NCBI GenBank assembly: GCA_965215845.1
Contig: CBDCEL010000004.1
Location: 434,001 to 498,000 of the forward strand
DNA: 64,000 nt
From: Aurantibacter_A sp965215845
GTDB taxonomy: Bacteria; Bacteroidota; Bacteroidia; Flavobacteriales; Flavobacteriaceae
Reading direction: 5' to 3'
The notes below the pieces were generated by a model. The model saw nothing but the letters and a program-made list of their open reading frames with translations, did no database searches and was not told where the DNA came from. Shown here piece by piece: positions 1-9,752 of this stretch (positions within the stretch are counted from its first letter, which is position 1; each line of letters begins with the position of its first letter). The position numbers and the translations under genes are program-made.

Positions 1-138
1 GAGAGACATTTGCTTCGAAATTTGCCATTGTTTATTTTTTGTACAAAATCAAATGGATTTTAATTTCCCCAATATCACTTATCTTTAAAGTGTATTCCTT
101 CAAAGGAAAATCGATTGACAATTATTTGGGAAAATAGT

Positions 139-3100
139 ATGCCAAGGGTCAAATTTCCACTTCTAATTCTTATTGGATTCGCATTCCTCGTTTCCTGCGG
201 TGGTCCAGATATGCCCCAGGAAGTTCAACTGGCCTATGAACAACTGCCTAAGGAAATCGACTTCAATCAACATGTAAAGCCTATTTTATCGGATAAATGC
301 TTTTTATGCCACGGGCCGGACAAGAACAAGATTTCGGCCGGATTGCAACTGCATATAAAAGATTTGGCATATAGGGAATCGGAGAACAATCCCGGTAAAT
401 ATGCCATCGTTCCGGGCAATGCCGGGAAAAGTCTTTTGGTCGATCGTATTTTAAGTGAAGACCCCGAGCGGGTCATGCCCGAACCGGAAACACATCTCTT
501 TTTGACGAATTACGAAAAAGCAATGTTAATTCGATGGATTGAAGATGGAGCCGAATACAAAGACCATTGGGCATTTATCCCTCCTTCAAAACGGAAACCT
601 CCGAAAGTTGAACTTACTGACAAGGTGGCCAACCCCATTGATAATTTCGTCTTGGCAAAATTAGAAGTGGAAGGTTTACAACCCAATAATCCGGCGGATA
701 AAGAAACAATTTTGAGACGCTTGTCATTTGATTTGACCGGCCTACCTCCTTCCATAGCCGAAATCGATGCCTTCGTAAATGACGATTCTTCCGAGGCCTA
801 TGAAAAGCAGGTAGATCGCTTGTTGGCATCTCCTCATTTTGCAGAGCAACTCACCTTGGACTGGATGGACTTATCACGCTATGCCGATACCCATGGTTAT
901 ACGGTTGACCGTTACCGCGATGTTTCCCCTTGGCGCGATTGGGTCATCAAAGCGTTTCAAAACAATATGCCCTATGATGAATTTGTACGTTGGCAAATTG
1001 CGGGCGATATGATGCCGAATGCGACCAAAGATCAGGTTTTGGCCACCACTTTTGGACGTTTACATCCGCAAAATAGCGAAGGAGGTATTATCGACGAGGA
1101 GTTTCGTTCAGAGTACGTCGCCGACCGTACCAATGTGGTCGGTGAGGCCTTTTTGGGGTTGACCATGTCCTGCGCCAAATGTCACGATCACAAATACGAC
1201 CCCATTTCACAGAAAAACTATTATGAGATGTATAGTTTCTTCAACAATGTCAATGAATCAGGTCAGATTTCCTTTGATTTTTCCGTTCCGGCCCCCAACC
1301 TGTTGCTTCCGAACAAGGAGCAAGAAGAATTTCTTGCTTATATAGACGACCTGATAATTGAAAAAGAAAATCAAGTAACCGACATTGCTAAAACGGAAAA
1401 TAAAAGTATGGCCGATTGGTTTGCCTCAGAAGGCTATAAAAAAATAAATCCATTTCATAGTCCAAGTCAGCTGGTGGCCAAGGTTGCTTTTAAAAACGGA
1501 AGCCTGAACAATACGCTCAGCCCTTTCCAAAAAGGAAAAATGGATCGTCAATTCGCCCCAAAACAGATTGCGCAAATTGTTGAGGGGTACTCGGGTGAAG
1601 GGTTGCAATTTGATGGGGATGCATGGTTGAGCATGGGCGGGATCGGTAAATTCGGCCGTCATCAACCTTTCAGTATAGCTTTAAGAATATTCATTCCCGA
1701 AGACCTCGAAAACGGTGTGATATTTCACAAAGGTATCGGGGCGAAACTTTACAATTTTAGGGGATATCACCTCGCCCTAAAAGACAACAAACTTGAATTA
1801 CTTTTGGCGCACCTGCACCCTGAAAATGCCATCGTAAAGTATGGCCTGAAGAGCGTGCCCAAAGAGCAATGGCTACATTTGGCCTTTACCTACGATGGGT
1901 CGAGCAAGGCCGAGGGGGTAAAAGTCTTTTTGAACGGTTTAGAACAGTCTACCCAGACCATGGTAGATAATCTTTATAAGGACATCATTTTCAGGAAAGA
2001 CACCTATGGCACCAGGCACACTCCGCCGGATCCTGGCCTACAACTAGGTGCTCGATGGCGAGGCAAAGGAATTGGAAAAGCTATCGTAGATGACATTTTG
2101 GTCTTTGATAAAGAACTGACGTCAATCGAGGTACTTCAAATATCAGACCCTGAAAAATTACAAGGCATACTGTTAAAAAGTTCAGATCAATTAACAACTG
2201 CCGAAAAATCAGACCTTCAAAAGTACTTTTTGCAAACTAGTTCAAAAGCGTACCAGAAGGCGTTGGAGAACCTTAAAATGAATAGAAAAGTCTTGTCAGA
2301 TAGTATCGAACCTATTCAAGAGGTAATGGTCATGAAAGAAATGGACGAACCGAGGGAAACCTTTGTCTTGGAACGCGGACTCTATGACCAATACGGCGAG
2401 CAGGTTTATCCGAATACTCCCGAAAAAATATTTGCCTTTCCCGATAGTCTTGTGAAAAATCGATTGGGCTTGGCCAAATGGGTGACCGGTAAAGACAATC
2501 CCTTGTTTGCCCGGGTGACCGTAAATCGGTATTGGAAGAATATTTTCGGGACAGGAATCGTTCGTACCGTCGAAGATTTTGGTAACCAAGGCGAACTACC
2601 AAGCCATCCAGCTTTATTGGACTGGCTTGCCCTAAAGTTCGTTGAGTCAGGTTATGATGTGAAGGCCTTATATAAACTCATGGTCATGTCGAATACCTAC
2701 CGACAATCTTCTTTGGCAAGTGAAGAATTGATGGCAAAAGACAAGGCAAACCGCTTATTGGCCCGCGGACCCTCACGAAGACTCACCGGTGAAATGCTGA
2801 GAAACAATGCGTTGGCCGCGTCGGGATTGCTAAACCGAAAAATCGGTGGGCAAAGTGTAAAGCCTTACCAACCGGCCGGACTTTGGAAAATCAACGGGGC
2901 GGCTTATGAGGAAGACAAAGGCGAAAAACTGTATCGCAAAAGCATGTACACCATTTGGAAACGCTCAGTTCCACACCCTACAATTGCTACTTTCGATGCT
3001 CCCGAAAGGTCTTTCTGTGCGGTGCGCCGACAAGAGACCAATACGCCATTGCAGGCATTGGTTTTGATGAACGACCCCACTTATGTGGAGGCATCGCGGG

Positions 3101-3384
3101 TGCTAGGCTACAATATGCTTCAATATTCAGATCCGAAATCAGGTATTGCCGACACCTTTAAAAAATTAACGGGAAGAAGAATACAAGATGAGGAATTGAA
3201 ACTATTGGTTGACCTGCGCCTGGAAGAATACGAAAAGTTCAAAACAAACGGGCAGAAAACCGAAGGTTGGTTGAATACAGGCGAGTTCCGTATTACCAAT
3301 GTCGATGATGAAGCCCTGGTAGCTGCAAACGCAGTGGTGGCCAGTACCATTCTTAATTCGGATGCCGCCATAACAAAAAGATAG
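139..3384 (+). CDS. PSCyt1-DUF1549-LamG-PSD1 (DUF1553) lipoprotein
   Basis: Large exported protein (about 1081 aa) of the type first defined in Planctomycetes. The lipobox LVSC is at residue 20. A cytochrome-like CFLCH haem site (Cys54, Cys57, His58) marks the PSCyt1 domain. DUF1549 follows (about 150-380) and contains a second CAKCH. A LamG/concanavalin-like region lies at about 480-690, and the C-terminal PSD1/DUF1553 domain runs from about 760 to the end. The biochemical role of this family is unproven; the haem motifs suggest redox activity and LamG suggests glycan binding. I chose the ATG at 139 because it starts directly at the signal peptide; an in-frame TTG at 115 would add eight residues. 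The DUF1501 gene follows after 6 bp, the usual partner arrangement. The domain assignment is firm, the function is not. Confidence 0.88.
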   Translation: MPRVKFPLLILIGFAFLVSCGGPDMPQEVQLAYEQLPKEIDFNQHVKPILSDKCFLCHGPDKNKISAGLQLHIKDLAYRESENNPGKYAIVPGNAGKSLLVDRILSEDPERVMPEPETHLFLTNYEKAMLIRWIEDGAEYKDHWAFIPPSKRKPPKVELTDKVANPIDNFVLAKLEVEGLQPNNPADKETILRRLSFDLTGLPPSIAEIDAFVNDDSSEAYEKQVDRLLASPHFAEQLTLDWMDLSRYADTHGYTVDRYRDVSPWRDWVIKAFQNNMPYDEFVRWQIAGDMMPNATKDQVLATTFGRLHPQNSEGGIIDEEFRSEYVADRTNVVGEAFLGLTMSCAKCHDHKYDPISQKNYYEMYSFFNNVNESGQISFDFSVPAPNLLLPNKEQEEFLAYIDDLIIEKENQVTDIAKTENKSMADWFASEGYKKINPFHSPSQLVAKVAFKNGSLNNTLSPFQKGKMDRQFAPKQIAQIVEGYSGEGLQFDGDAWLSMGGIGKFGRHQPFSIALRIFIPEDLENGVIFHKGIGAKLYNFRGYHLALKDNKLELLLAHLHPENAIVKYGLKSVPKEQWLHLAFTYDGSSKAEGVKVFLNGLEQSTQTMVDNLYKDIIFRKDTYGTRHTPPDPGLQLGARWRGKGIGKAIVDDILVFDKELTSIEVLQISDPEKLQGILLKSSDQLTTAEKSDLQKYFLQTSSKAYQKALENLKMNRKVLSDSIEPIQEVMVMKEMDEPRETFVLERGLYDQYGEQVYPNTPEKIFAFPDSLVKNRLGLAKWVTGKDNPLFARVTVNRYWKNIFGTGIVRTVEDFGNQGELPSHPALLDWLALKFVESGYDVKALYKLMVMSNTYRQSSLASEELMAKDKANRLLARGPSRRLTGEMLRNNALAASGLLNRKIGGQSVKPYQPAGLWKINGAAYEEDKGEKLYRKSMYTIWKRSVPHPTIATFDAPERSFCAVRRQETNTPLQALVLMNDPTYVEASRVLGYNMLQYSDPKSGIADTFKKLTGRRIQDEELKLLVDLRLEEYEKFKTNGQKTEGWLNTGEFRITNVDDEALVAANAVVASTILNSDAAITKR

Positions 3385-3390
3385 GAGAAT

Positions 3391-4917
3391 ATGTGCCATA
3401 ATCACAATGAAATAAAATCAAACAACAAAGATTTGCAGCAAATTGAACGTCAAATGGACCGTCGCAATTTCTTGACAAAGACCTCCATGGGACTCGGTGC
3501 AATTGCCTTGGGCACTCTGTTGAATACTGATAAAGCTCTTGCAGCGTCAAAGAGTAGAGCCTTTGATACTGCCAGTTCTGATACCTTGTTGAATTCATTT
3601 AATAAGAATCGCTTAGGGCTTCCACATCATTTACCGAAAGCCAAACGTATTGTTTATCTATTCCAAAGCGGAGGGCCATCGCAACTAGAAATGTGGGACT
3701 ACAAACCGAAACTGAAAGATATGTTCGGGCAAGACTTGCCCGATTCCGTTCGCCAGGGCCAACGATTGACCGCTATGAGCGCCGAACAGACAACTTTTCC
3801 GATGGCTCCCTCTATGTTCGATTTTAAACAGTATGGTGAATCCGGTACCTGGGCGAGCGAATTATTGCCATATACCTCCGAGGTGGTTGATGATCTATGT
3901 TTCATCAAATCAATGCAGACCGACCAAATCAACCACGACCCTGCGATTACTTTTATGCAAACAGGAAATCAATTGCCGGGGCGACCTTCGATAGGGGCTT
4001 GGTTAAGTTACGGGTTGGGTTCCGACAACGAGAACCTGCCAACCTTCATCACCCTGATTACCAAAAACATGGGCGGACAACCTCTGTATTCCCGTTTATG
4101 GGGCAACGGTTTCCTTCCAACGGAACATCAAGGTGTGCAATTCCGTTCAGGAAAAGATCCGGTTCTCTATCTAAGCGATCCCGAGAACTACGACGGAAAT
4201 GATAGAAGAAAGATGTTGGATTACCTCGGCAAACTTAACGAGGTGCAACACGAAGCTTACGGAGATCCCGAAATTCAAGCTCGAATGGCACAATACGAAA
4301 TGGCATTCCGTATGCAGACTTCCGTACCAGAAGTTACTGATATGTCCGATGAGCCCGATTACATTTTTGATATGTATGGTGAAGACAGTCGAGACCCTGG
4401 CACTTATGCCGCGAATTGTCTGATGGCAAGAAAGTTATTGGAGAAAGATGTGAAGTTCGTTCAATTGTACCATCAAGGTTGGGACCAACATAGTTATTGC
4501 CCCAGTGGTGTAAAGGCCCAATGCAAACGTACCGATCAGGCCAATGCGGCTTTGATAAAAGATCTAAAACAACGCGGTATGCTTGAAGACACCCTTGTGG
4601 TCTGGGGTGGCGAGTTCGGTCGCACCGTTTATTCGCAAGGGCAATTGACTCCTGAAAATTATGGACGGGACCACCACCCGAAGGCCTTCACCATGTGGAT
4701 GGCAGGTGCGGGGGTCAAGGCTGGGTACACCCATGGCGAAACTGATGATTTCAGTTACAATGTAATCAAGGACCCCGTTCATGTACATGATTTTCATGCC
4801 ACTTTGATGCATCTTTTCGGTATCGATCATGAACGCCTGACTTTCAAACATCAAGGACGCCGTTACCGATTGACCGATGTGCACGGCAATGTGGTCAAAG
4901 ACGTATTGTCTTTGTGA
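3391..4917 (+). CDS. DUF1501 family protein, Tat-exported
   Basis: 508 aa protein of the DUF1501 family, part of the alkaline phosphatase/sulfatase-like fold. Near the N-terminus is a twin-arginine motif (DRRNFLTK) followed by a hydrophobic stretch, so export by Tat is likely. Family features include FQSGGPSQLEMWDYKP at about residue 90, WDQH at about 370 and GGEFGRT at about 407, which supply candidate metal ligands. It sits 6 bp after the PSD1 gene. These two families are almost always neighbours and may form one envelope complex, but no reaction has been established for them. A second possible start is the Met of MDRRNF (residue 22), which would give a shorter Tat leader. Confidence 0.88.
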   Translation: MCHNHNEIKSNNKDLQQIERQMDRRNFLTKTSMGLGAIALGTLLNTDKALAASKSRAFDTASSDTLLNSFNKNRLGLPHHLPKAKRIVYLFQSGGPSQLEMWDYKPKLKDMFGQDLPDSVRQGQRLTAMSAEQTTFPMAPSMFDFKQYGESGTWASELLPYTSEVVDDLCFIKSMQTDQINHDPAITFMQTGNQLPGRPSIGAWLSYGLGSDNENLPTFITLITKNMGGQPLYSRLWGNGFLPTEHQGVQFRSGKDPVLYLSDPENYDGNDRRKMLDYLGKLNEVQHEAYGDPEIQARMAQYEMAFRMQTSVPEVTDMSDEPDYIFDMYGEDSRDPGTYAANCLMARKLLEKDVKFVQLYHQGWDQHSYCPSGVKAQCKRTDQANAALIKDLKQRGMLEDTLVVWGGEFGRTVYSQGQLTPENYGRDHHPKAFTMWMAGAGVKAGYTHGETDDFSYNVIKDPVHVHDFHATLMHLFGIDHERLTFKHQGRRYRLTDVHGNVVKDVLSL

Positions 4918-4937
4918 GGCTTCGTTGTCTTAGCCTC
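4916..4937 (+). terminator. Weak hairpin after the DUF1501 gene
   Basis: GAGGCT (4916-4921) pairs with AGCCTC (4932-4937) around a 10-base loop and is followed by a pyrimidine-rich run containing TTATTTTT. The stem is only 6 bp and overlaps the stop codon, so it may attenuate rather than end transcription before the sulfatase gene. Confidence 0.4.
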
Positions 4938-5022
4938 TCTTCCCCTTATTTTTATCTAGTTGCCCACTAGGAAATTTAACCCCTCATTTCTTATATTTAA
5001 AGACACTTTAGAAACGTACAAG

Positions 5023-6702
5023 ATGGGAAATCGGCTCCTAAATATTGCTGTGGTAATCTTGCTTATAGCATCGATTTCTTGTGTGGAGAACGAAAACGGC
5101 ACCGAAGCTCAAAAGCCTAACATCATCTACATCATGTCTGATGACCATACGACCCAGGCTTTTGGAATCTATGGAAGCCGGTTGGCCGGTTTGAACCCAA
5201 CGCCCAATCTGGATGCCTTGGCGAAAGATGGAATGATTTTCGATAACGCCTTTGTCAACAATTCCATTTGTGTTCCTAGTCGTGCGGCCATTATTACCGG
5301 GCAACGGGCCCAAACAAACGGTGTTCTAGATTTGGAAGGAAGCATCGCGCCCGAAAAACAATTCCTTCCAAAGGAAATGAAAAAGCTGGGCTATCAAACC
5401 GCCATTGTCGGAAAATGGCATTTGCATCATGAGCCTGCCGCTTTTGATTTTTATCAGGTCTTGCCAGGCCAGGGAAAATACTACGATCCCGAATTCAGGG
5501 TGCAAGGGGAAAAACCATGGCCTGAAAATATGATTCAAACAACGGGGCATTCCTCTGACATGATTATGGATGCCACCCTTGATTATCTCAAAAACGAGAG
5601 AGACCCCGACAAGCCGTTTTTCCTCATGCATCACTTTAAGGCCCCCCATGATGATTTTGAATATGCCCCACCTTATGAAGACTATTTGGCCGATGTTTTT
5701 ATTCCCGAACCCGAAAGCCTCTATAAAATTGGAAATCACGGTTCAGAAGCCGTTCGAGGTAAAAATGATTCCTTGACAAGAATCATCGGTTCTTCGGTCT
5801 CCCATCGAAATGTCATTCGCAATCAGGCCATGAATATTTATTGGAACGACAGTACTATTTATAAACAATATCGCAATGCCCGAGACATAAGACCCAACGA
5901 ATATGCAAAATGGGAAATCGACGAAATGAAAAAAGAATATACCAGTCAAGTATATCAAGATTATCTCAAAAAATACCTGCGTTGTGTAAAGGGTGTTGAT
6001 GATAATATCAAGCGTCTGGTCGATTATTTGAGGGAAGAAAATCTTCTTGAAAATACCATTATCATATATACCGGCGACCAAGGCTTCATGTTGGGCGAAC
6101 ACGATTATATTGATAAACGTTGGATGTATGATGAATCGATGCGTATGCCTTTCTTTGTTCGTTATCCTGAAAAGATCAAAGGAGGCATAAGAACGGATGC
6201 CATCATCAACAATACAGATTTTGCTCCTACAATGATTGAATTGGCGGGAGGTACAACTCCTGATTATATGCAAGGCAAGAGCTTCAAAACCATTCTGGAA
6301 ACGGGCGAAGAATCTGAGGACTGGCAAAAGGCTACTTATTATAGGTACTGGATGCATTTGGCCCATAGGCATCAAAATCCGGCACATTTCGGAATTCGAA
6401 CAAAGAATCATAAATTAATCTTTTACTACGGAAAATATTGGGTCGATACAGATGACCCAAATGCGGAATGGAACAGAGAAAGCTGGGGCAACGACTTCGC
6501 AAACCATACGCCACCGGCATGGGAATTTTACGATTTGACCAAAGATCCCAAAGAAATGAACAACGCCTATCAAGATCCCACCTATAGGGAGACCATTGCT
6601 GAACTAAAACAACAATTGATTCAAATGCGCGAAGATTTGAACGAGACCGATGCGAACTATCCGCATATTCAAAAAGTAATTGATGCGTATTGGAATGATT
6701 AA
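5023..6702 (+). CDS. S1-family sulfatase lipoprotein (CVPSR)
   Basis: Exported sulfatase of about 559 aa, expected to hydrolyse sulfate esters on a glycan. It has a lipobox (ASISC) and the formylglycine motif CVPSR with the modifiable cysteine at about residue 83, followed by the usual alanine-rich helix and TGQR. The N-terminal metal site IMSDDH and a second metal/substrate region (YTGDQGFMLGEHDY) are present. Start at ATG 5023: an upstream TTG at 4960 would place 21 residues before the lipoprotein leader. It lies 9 bp before the FAD oxidoreductase gene and is probably co-transcribed with it. Sugar and sulfate position cannot be read from the sequence. Confidence 0.9.
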   Translation: MGNRLLNIAVVILLIASISCVENENGTEAQKPNIIYIMSDDHTTQAFGIYGSRLAGLNPTPNLDALAKDGMIFDNAFVNNSICVPSRAAIITGQRAQTNGVLDLEGSIAPEKQFLPKEMKKLGYQTAIVGKWHLHHEPAAFDFYQVLPGQGKYYDPEFRVQGEKPWPENMIQTTGHSSDMIMDATLDYLKNERDPDKPFFLMHHFKAPHDDFEYAPPYEDYLADVFIPEPESLYKIGNHGSEAVRGKNDSLTRIIGSSVSHRNVIRNQAMNIYWNDSTIYKQYRNARDIRPNEYAKWEIDEMKKEYTSQVYQDYLKKYLRCVKGVDDNIKRLVDYLREENLLENTIIIYTGDQGFMLGEHDYIDKRWMYDESMRMPFFVRYPEKIKGGIRTDAIINNTDFAPTMIELAGGTTPDYMQGKSFKTILETGEESEDWQKATYYRYWMHLAHRHQNPAHFGIRTKNHKLIFYYGKYWVDTDDPNAEWNRESWGNDFANHTPPAWEFYDLTKDPKEMNNAYQDPTYRETIAELKQQLIQMREDLNETDANYPHIQKVIDAYWND

Positions 6703-6711
6703 AAAATCGAG

Positions 6712-8508
6712 ATGAAAGTAGTTGACAACGCAATTCTTTTTTTCGCCTTGCTATGTTTTGGCAATGCCCTTGGGCAAGAGGTTTTAGTGGAAGCCGAAAG
6801 CTTTGACAGTCCAGGTGGATGGACAGTCGATCCGCAATTTGAACAGCAAATGGGCTCACCGTATTTATTGGCCCATGGCATTGGAGAGCCTGTAACCAAT
6901 GCGAGTACGAATGTGAAGTTTGAAAAAGATGGCGAATACCACGTTTGGGTGCGCACCAAAAATTGGGTCCCCGGAGACTGGGAAGCACCGGGGAGATTTA
7001 AGTTAAAAATCAATGGAAAAATTATCGATAAGACTTTAGGAGTCCGTTCAGGCTGGGGCTGGGAATATGTCGATAGAATCTCCGTGAACGCAAATCATAT
7101 CGATTTGGAATTGGTGGATCTTACCGGATTCGATGGAAGATGCGATGCCATTTATTTTTCAACAAAAAATGAAGAGCCTCCGTCATCATCGAAAAAATTG
7201 GCCGAATGGCGAACGAAAGTAAAGACAGAACCCAATGCACCTCCCTTGACCAAATCGTATGACCTGGTCGTCGTGGGTGGCGGACTGGCAGGGTGTGCAG
7301 CTTCTATAGCAGCCGCGGAAGAAGGGCTCAAGGTCGCCTTAATTCATGACCGCCCGGTTTTGGGAGGAAATGCCAGTGAGGAAATCCGTGTGCATACCTT
7401 GGGTATCTATGGAAATTTTGAACGCATTCTCAAAAAAATAGATACCGAACACTATCCCAATGGAAGTGCCGATGCCAAACTAGATCAGAAAAAAAGGGAT
7501 GACAATGTCAAAAGTTATGCGAATATCGATTTGTTTTTGAACCATCGGGCGTATGATGCAAGAGCTGAACATAATTCGATCCAATACGTTGACGCACGAC
7601 ATACCTCGACAGGAGAACGCATCCGTTTTACCGCACCTCGTTTTGTCGATTCCACCGGGGATGGATGGATTGGGTATTGGGCAGGTGCGGAATTCAATTA
7701 CGGCCGTGAAAGTGCTGAAACCTATGGGGAAGTTTGGGAAGAACATGGGGAATTATGGACACCCACTGAACCCGACGATGCCGTAATGGGCTCTTCTGTG
7801 CTTTGGGGCTCAAAGGAAACAGATTCAGTGCAAGAATTTCCCGATGTACCCTGGGCCATGCCGGTAGCGAGGGAGTACGCAAGGGTGGCCGGGGAATGGC
7901 AATGGGAGTTCAGCAGCCCCGATTACAATCAAATAGATGATGCGGAAGAGATTCGTGACCATATGCTAAGAGCAATCTATGGCTCTTTTTCCAATGCAAA
8001 AAAAGATACGGAAAATGCGAATCGAAAATTGGAATGGGTCTCTTCTTTGGTCGGCAAACGTGAATCCCGAAGATTGATCGGCGACCATATTTTTACGTTC
8101 AACGATGCCAAGGAGGGTCGAAAATTTCCTGACGGGGTTGTCATTGAAATACGTGAGGTAGACATTCACTATCAGACGATACTGGAAGACGAGAGCAATC
8201 CTGATTTTATTTCGGAGGCCCTATTTTATAAAACTCCCGAATATTATATCCCATATCGAAGCCTCTATTCCAAAAATGTCAAAAACCTTTTTATGGCCGG
8301 AAGAAATTTCAGTTGTTCACATGCCGGCCTGGGTGGGCCCCGCGTAATGCGAACCACGGGACAAATGGGGGCTGCAGTAGGCTTCGCTGCATCACTTTGC
8401 AAAAAGTACGATGTAAATCCGAGGGAAATTTATACAGGATATTTGGATGAATATCTGGCCCTGATCGAGAAACAAAAGTTCGTAAAAATTCCAGAGTCCA
8501 AAAAATGA
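6712..8508 (+). CDS. Secreted FAD-dependent oxidoreductase with N-terminal carbohydrate-binding-like domain
   Basis: 598 aa. A signal peptide (about 1-21) is followed by a beta-rich module starting VLVEAESFD (about 24-150), similar to domains that bind sugars. A FAD_oxidored-type flavoprotein follows: dinucleotide motif VVVGGGLAG at about 186-194, then RPVLGGNASEE and C-terminal FMAGRNFSCSHAGLG and MRTTGQMG, which are typical of the family. It is expected to oxidise a sugar or similar substrate outside the cytoplasm; the substrate is unknown. Its stop overlaps the start of the next gene by 4 bp (ATGA), so the two products are probably made together. The next gene carries an FMN-attachment-like motif and is a candidate electron acceptor. 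Confidence 0.8.
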   Translation: MKVVDNAILFFALLCFGNALGQEVLVEAESFDSPGGWTVDPQFEQQMGSPYLLAHGIGEPVTNASTNVKFEKDGEYHVWVRTKNWVPGDWEAPGRFKLKINGKIIDKTLGVRSGWGWEYVDRISVNANHIDLELVDLTGFDGRCDAIYFSTKNEEPPSSSKKLAEWRTKVKTEPNAPPLTKSYDLVVVGGGLAGCAASIAAAEEGLKVALIHDRPVLGGNASEEIRVHTLGIYGNFERILKKIDTEHYPNGSADAKLDQKKRDDNVKSYANIDLFLNHRAYDARAEHNSIQYVDARHTSTGERIRFTAPRFVDSTGDGWIGYWAGAEFNYGRESAETYGEVWEEHGELWTPTEPDDAVMGSSVLWGSKETDSVQEFPDVPWAMPVAREYARVAGEWQWEFSSPDYNQIDDAEEIRDHMLRAIYGSFSNAKKDTENANRKLEWVSSLVGKRESRRLIGDHIFTFNDAKEGRKFPDGVVIEIREVDIHYQTILEDESNPDFISEALFYKTPEYYIPYRSLYSKNVKNLFMAGRNFSCSHAGLGGPRVMRTTGQMGAAVGFAASLCKKYDVNPREIYTGYLDEYLALIEKQKFVKIPESKK

Positions 8509-9623
8509 GGCTTGCTTTTTCAATAGCGCTGTTATGCTTTCTTTTTTCGGAAAAAAGAGAAGCCTCCTTTTCAAGCCCATTGGAAAATTGTTTAAAAAAT
8601 ACATTGATCGATGAAGCTCCAGAATTTTTTGTTTTGGATTGGAAAGAAGGTACCCGATTGACTTCGGAACCTACCAAATTGTTTGTTGAAGTTGATTCAA
8701 GTGACAAACAAGAAGTAGTAGCACTTATCAACGACAGAAAAGAACCTGTTTTATATGCAGCGGATATTGCAACTCCTGTCTGTGCCGATGGGGAATGTAA
8801 ATTGATGAACATCAAATTGTATTGGACACTCTTGGGGGAATATGCCGGGTTTGACCGTTACTCGAAGATGCCTTTGACGAAACATGACCATGATGAGTTC
8901 GGCGAACAAGATTATCAAAAGTTACATGAGCTCTTGGCCGACGCCAAAAACCTAATCGGCCGAAGACGAATCGACCAACTGGTCGAGAAACCCAAAAAGC
9001 GCACTGTCAATGGCGTAGATGCTATTTCGGGTGCAACCATAGCACGCATCAAGGAATCAGTGGTTTCTGGCGCCCTATATTCGTGCTACACCGCTTGGCA
9101 TTTGGTACATGGGGATATTCAAGAGCAATTGAAAGCGAACACCTTATCGATTTTAACCAAACAAATGATAGTTGATATGCTTTATAGCATTAATCAGGGG
9201 TATCAAATTTTTGGATTGCAAAATATTGATTTGACCGAATACCAAGAACATTATAAGCAGATAGCCAAAGTTTTTGAAACAAGCACACCGCTTGTTCGTA
9301 GTATTTTGGCAAAGCGCATAACTTCAAAATATAGGAATACTCCAAACTTGCAAAAACCCTTTTGGGAAGCATTTGATATAATCGATTCCGGCAGCAGAAG
9401 TTTACTGGTCAAATATTTGGATGAGGCACCTGACTATGTATCCGAAATTCTTTCAACAAAGTTGGGCACGATGAGCAAAAATCAATTGAGGACTTTTTTA
9501 GAACATTTGTCGGAAAAGGAAAAACTAAATTATGGGGTTCGAGCTAACGTGAGGGAATTTGCCAATTCAAAAAAGGAGACCTATGCTTACTTAGCCATGG
9601 ACTTTCTAAACGAATCTCCATAA
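8505..9623 (+). CDS. Predicted FMN-binding-like exported protein with helical C-terminus
   Basis: 372 aa; I do not recognise a named family over the full length. A short hydrophobic leader is followed by a region (about 90-200) that resembles FMN_bind domains of RnfG/NqrC type. It ends in DAISGAT (residues 172-178), which fits the D-x-x-S/T-G-A-T/S consensus at which ApbE attaches FMN to the final Thr. The remaining 180 residues are predicted helical and loosely HEAT-like. Start overlaps the FAD oxidoreductase stop by 4 bp. Inference: an FMN-carrying electron-transfer partner of that oxidoreductase. The motif is visible; flavinylation and partnership are not shown. The leader is short and export is less certain than for neighbours. 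Confidence 0.62.
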   Translation: MRLAFSIALLCFLFSEKREASFSSPLENCLKNTLIDEAPEFFVLDWKEGTRLTSEPTKLFVEVDSSDKQEVVALINDRKEPVLYAADIATPVCADGECKLMNIKLYWTLLGEYAGFDRYSKMPLTKHDHDEFGEQDYQKLHELLADAKNLIGRRRIDQLVEKPKKRTVNGVDAISGATIARIKESVVSGALYSCYTAWHLVHGDIQEQLKANTLSILTKQMIVDMLYSINQGYQIFGLQNIDLTEYQEHYKQIAKVFETSTPLVRSILAKRITSKYRNTPNLQKPFWEAFDIIDSGSRSLLVKYLDEAPDYVSEILSTKLGTMSKNQLRTFLEHLSEKEKLNYGVRANVREFANSKKETYAYLAMDFLNESP

Positions 9624-9752
9624 GGTGTGAACTCAAAAGATATTTCTCAGCAGATGAATATTGTGCTATAGTATTCTTTATTACGGGGCTTCCATACTAT
9701 TTTGTACTGAGCATAGAGGTTGGGACCCTGGTAAAATTGAAATTAAAACTCA

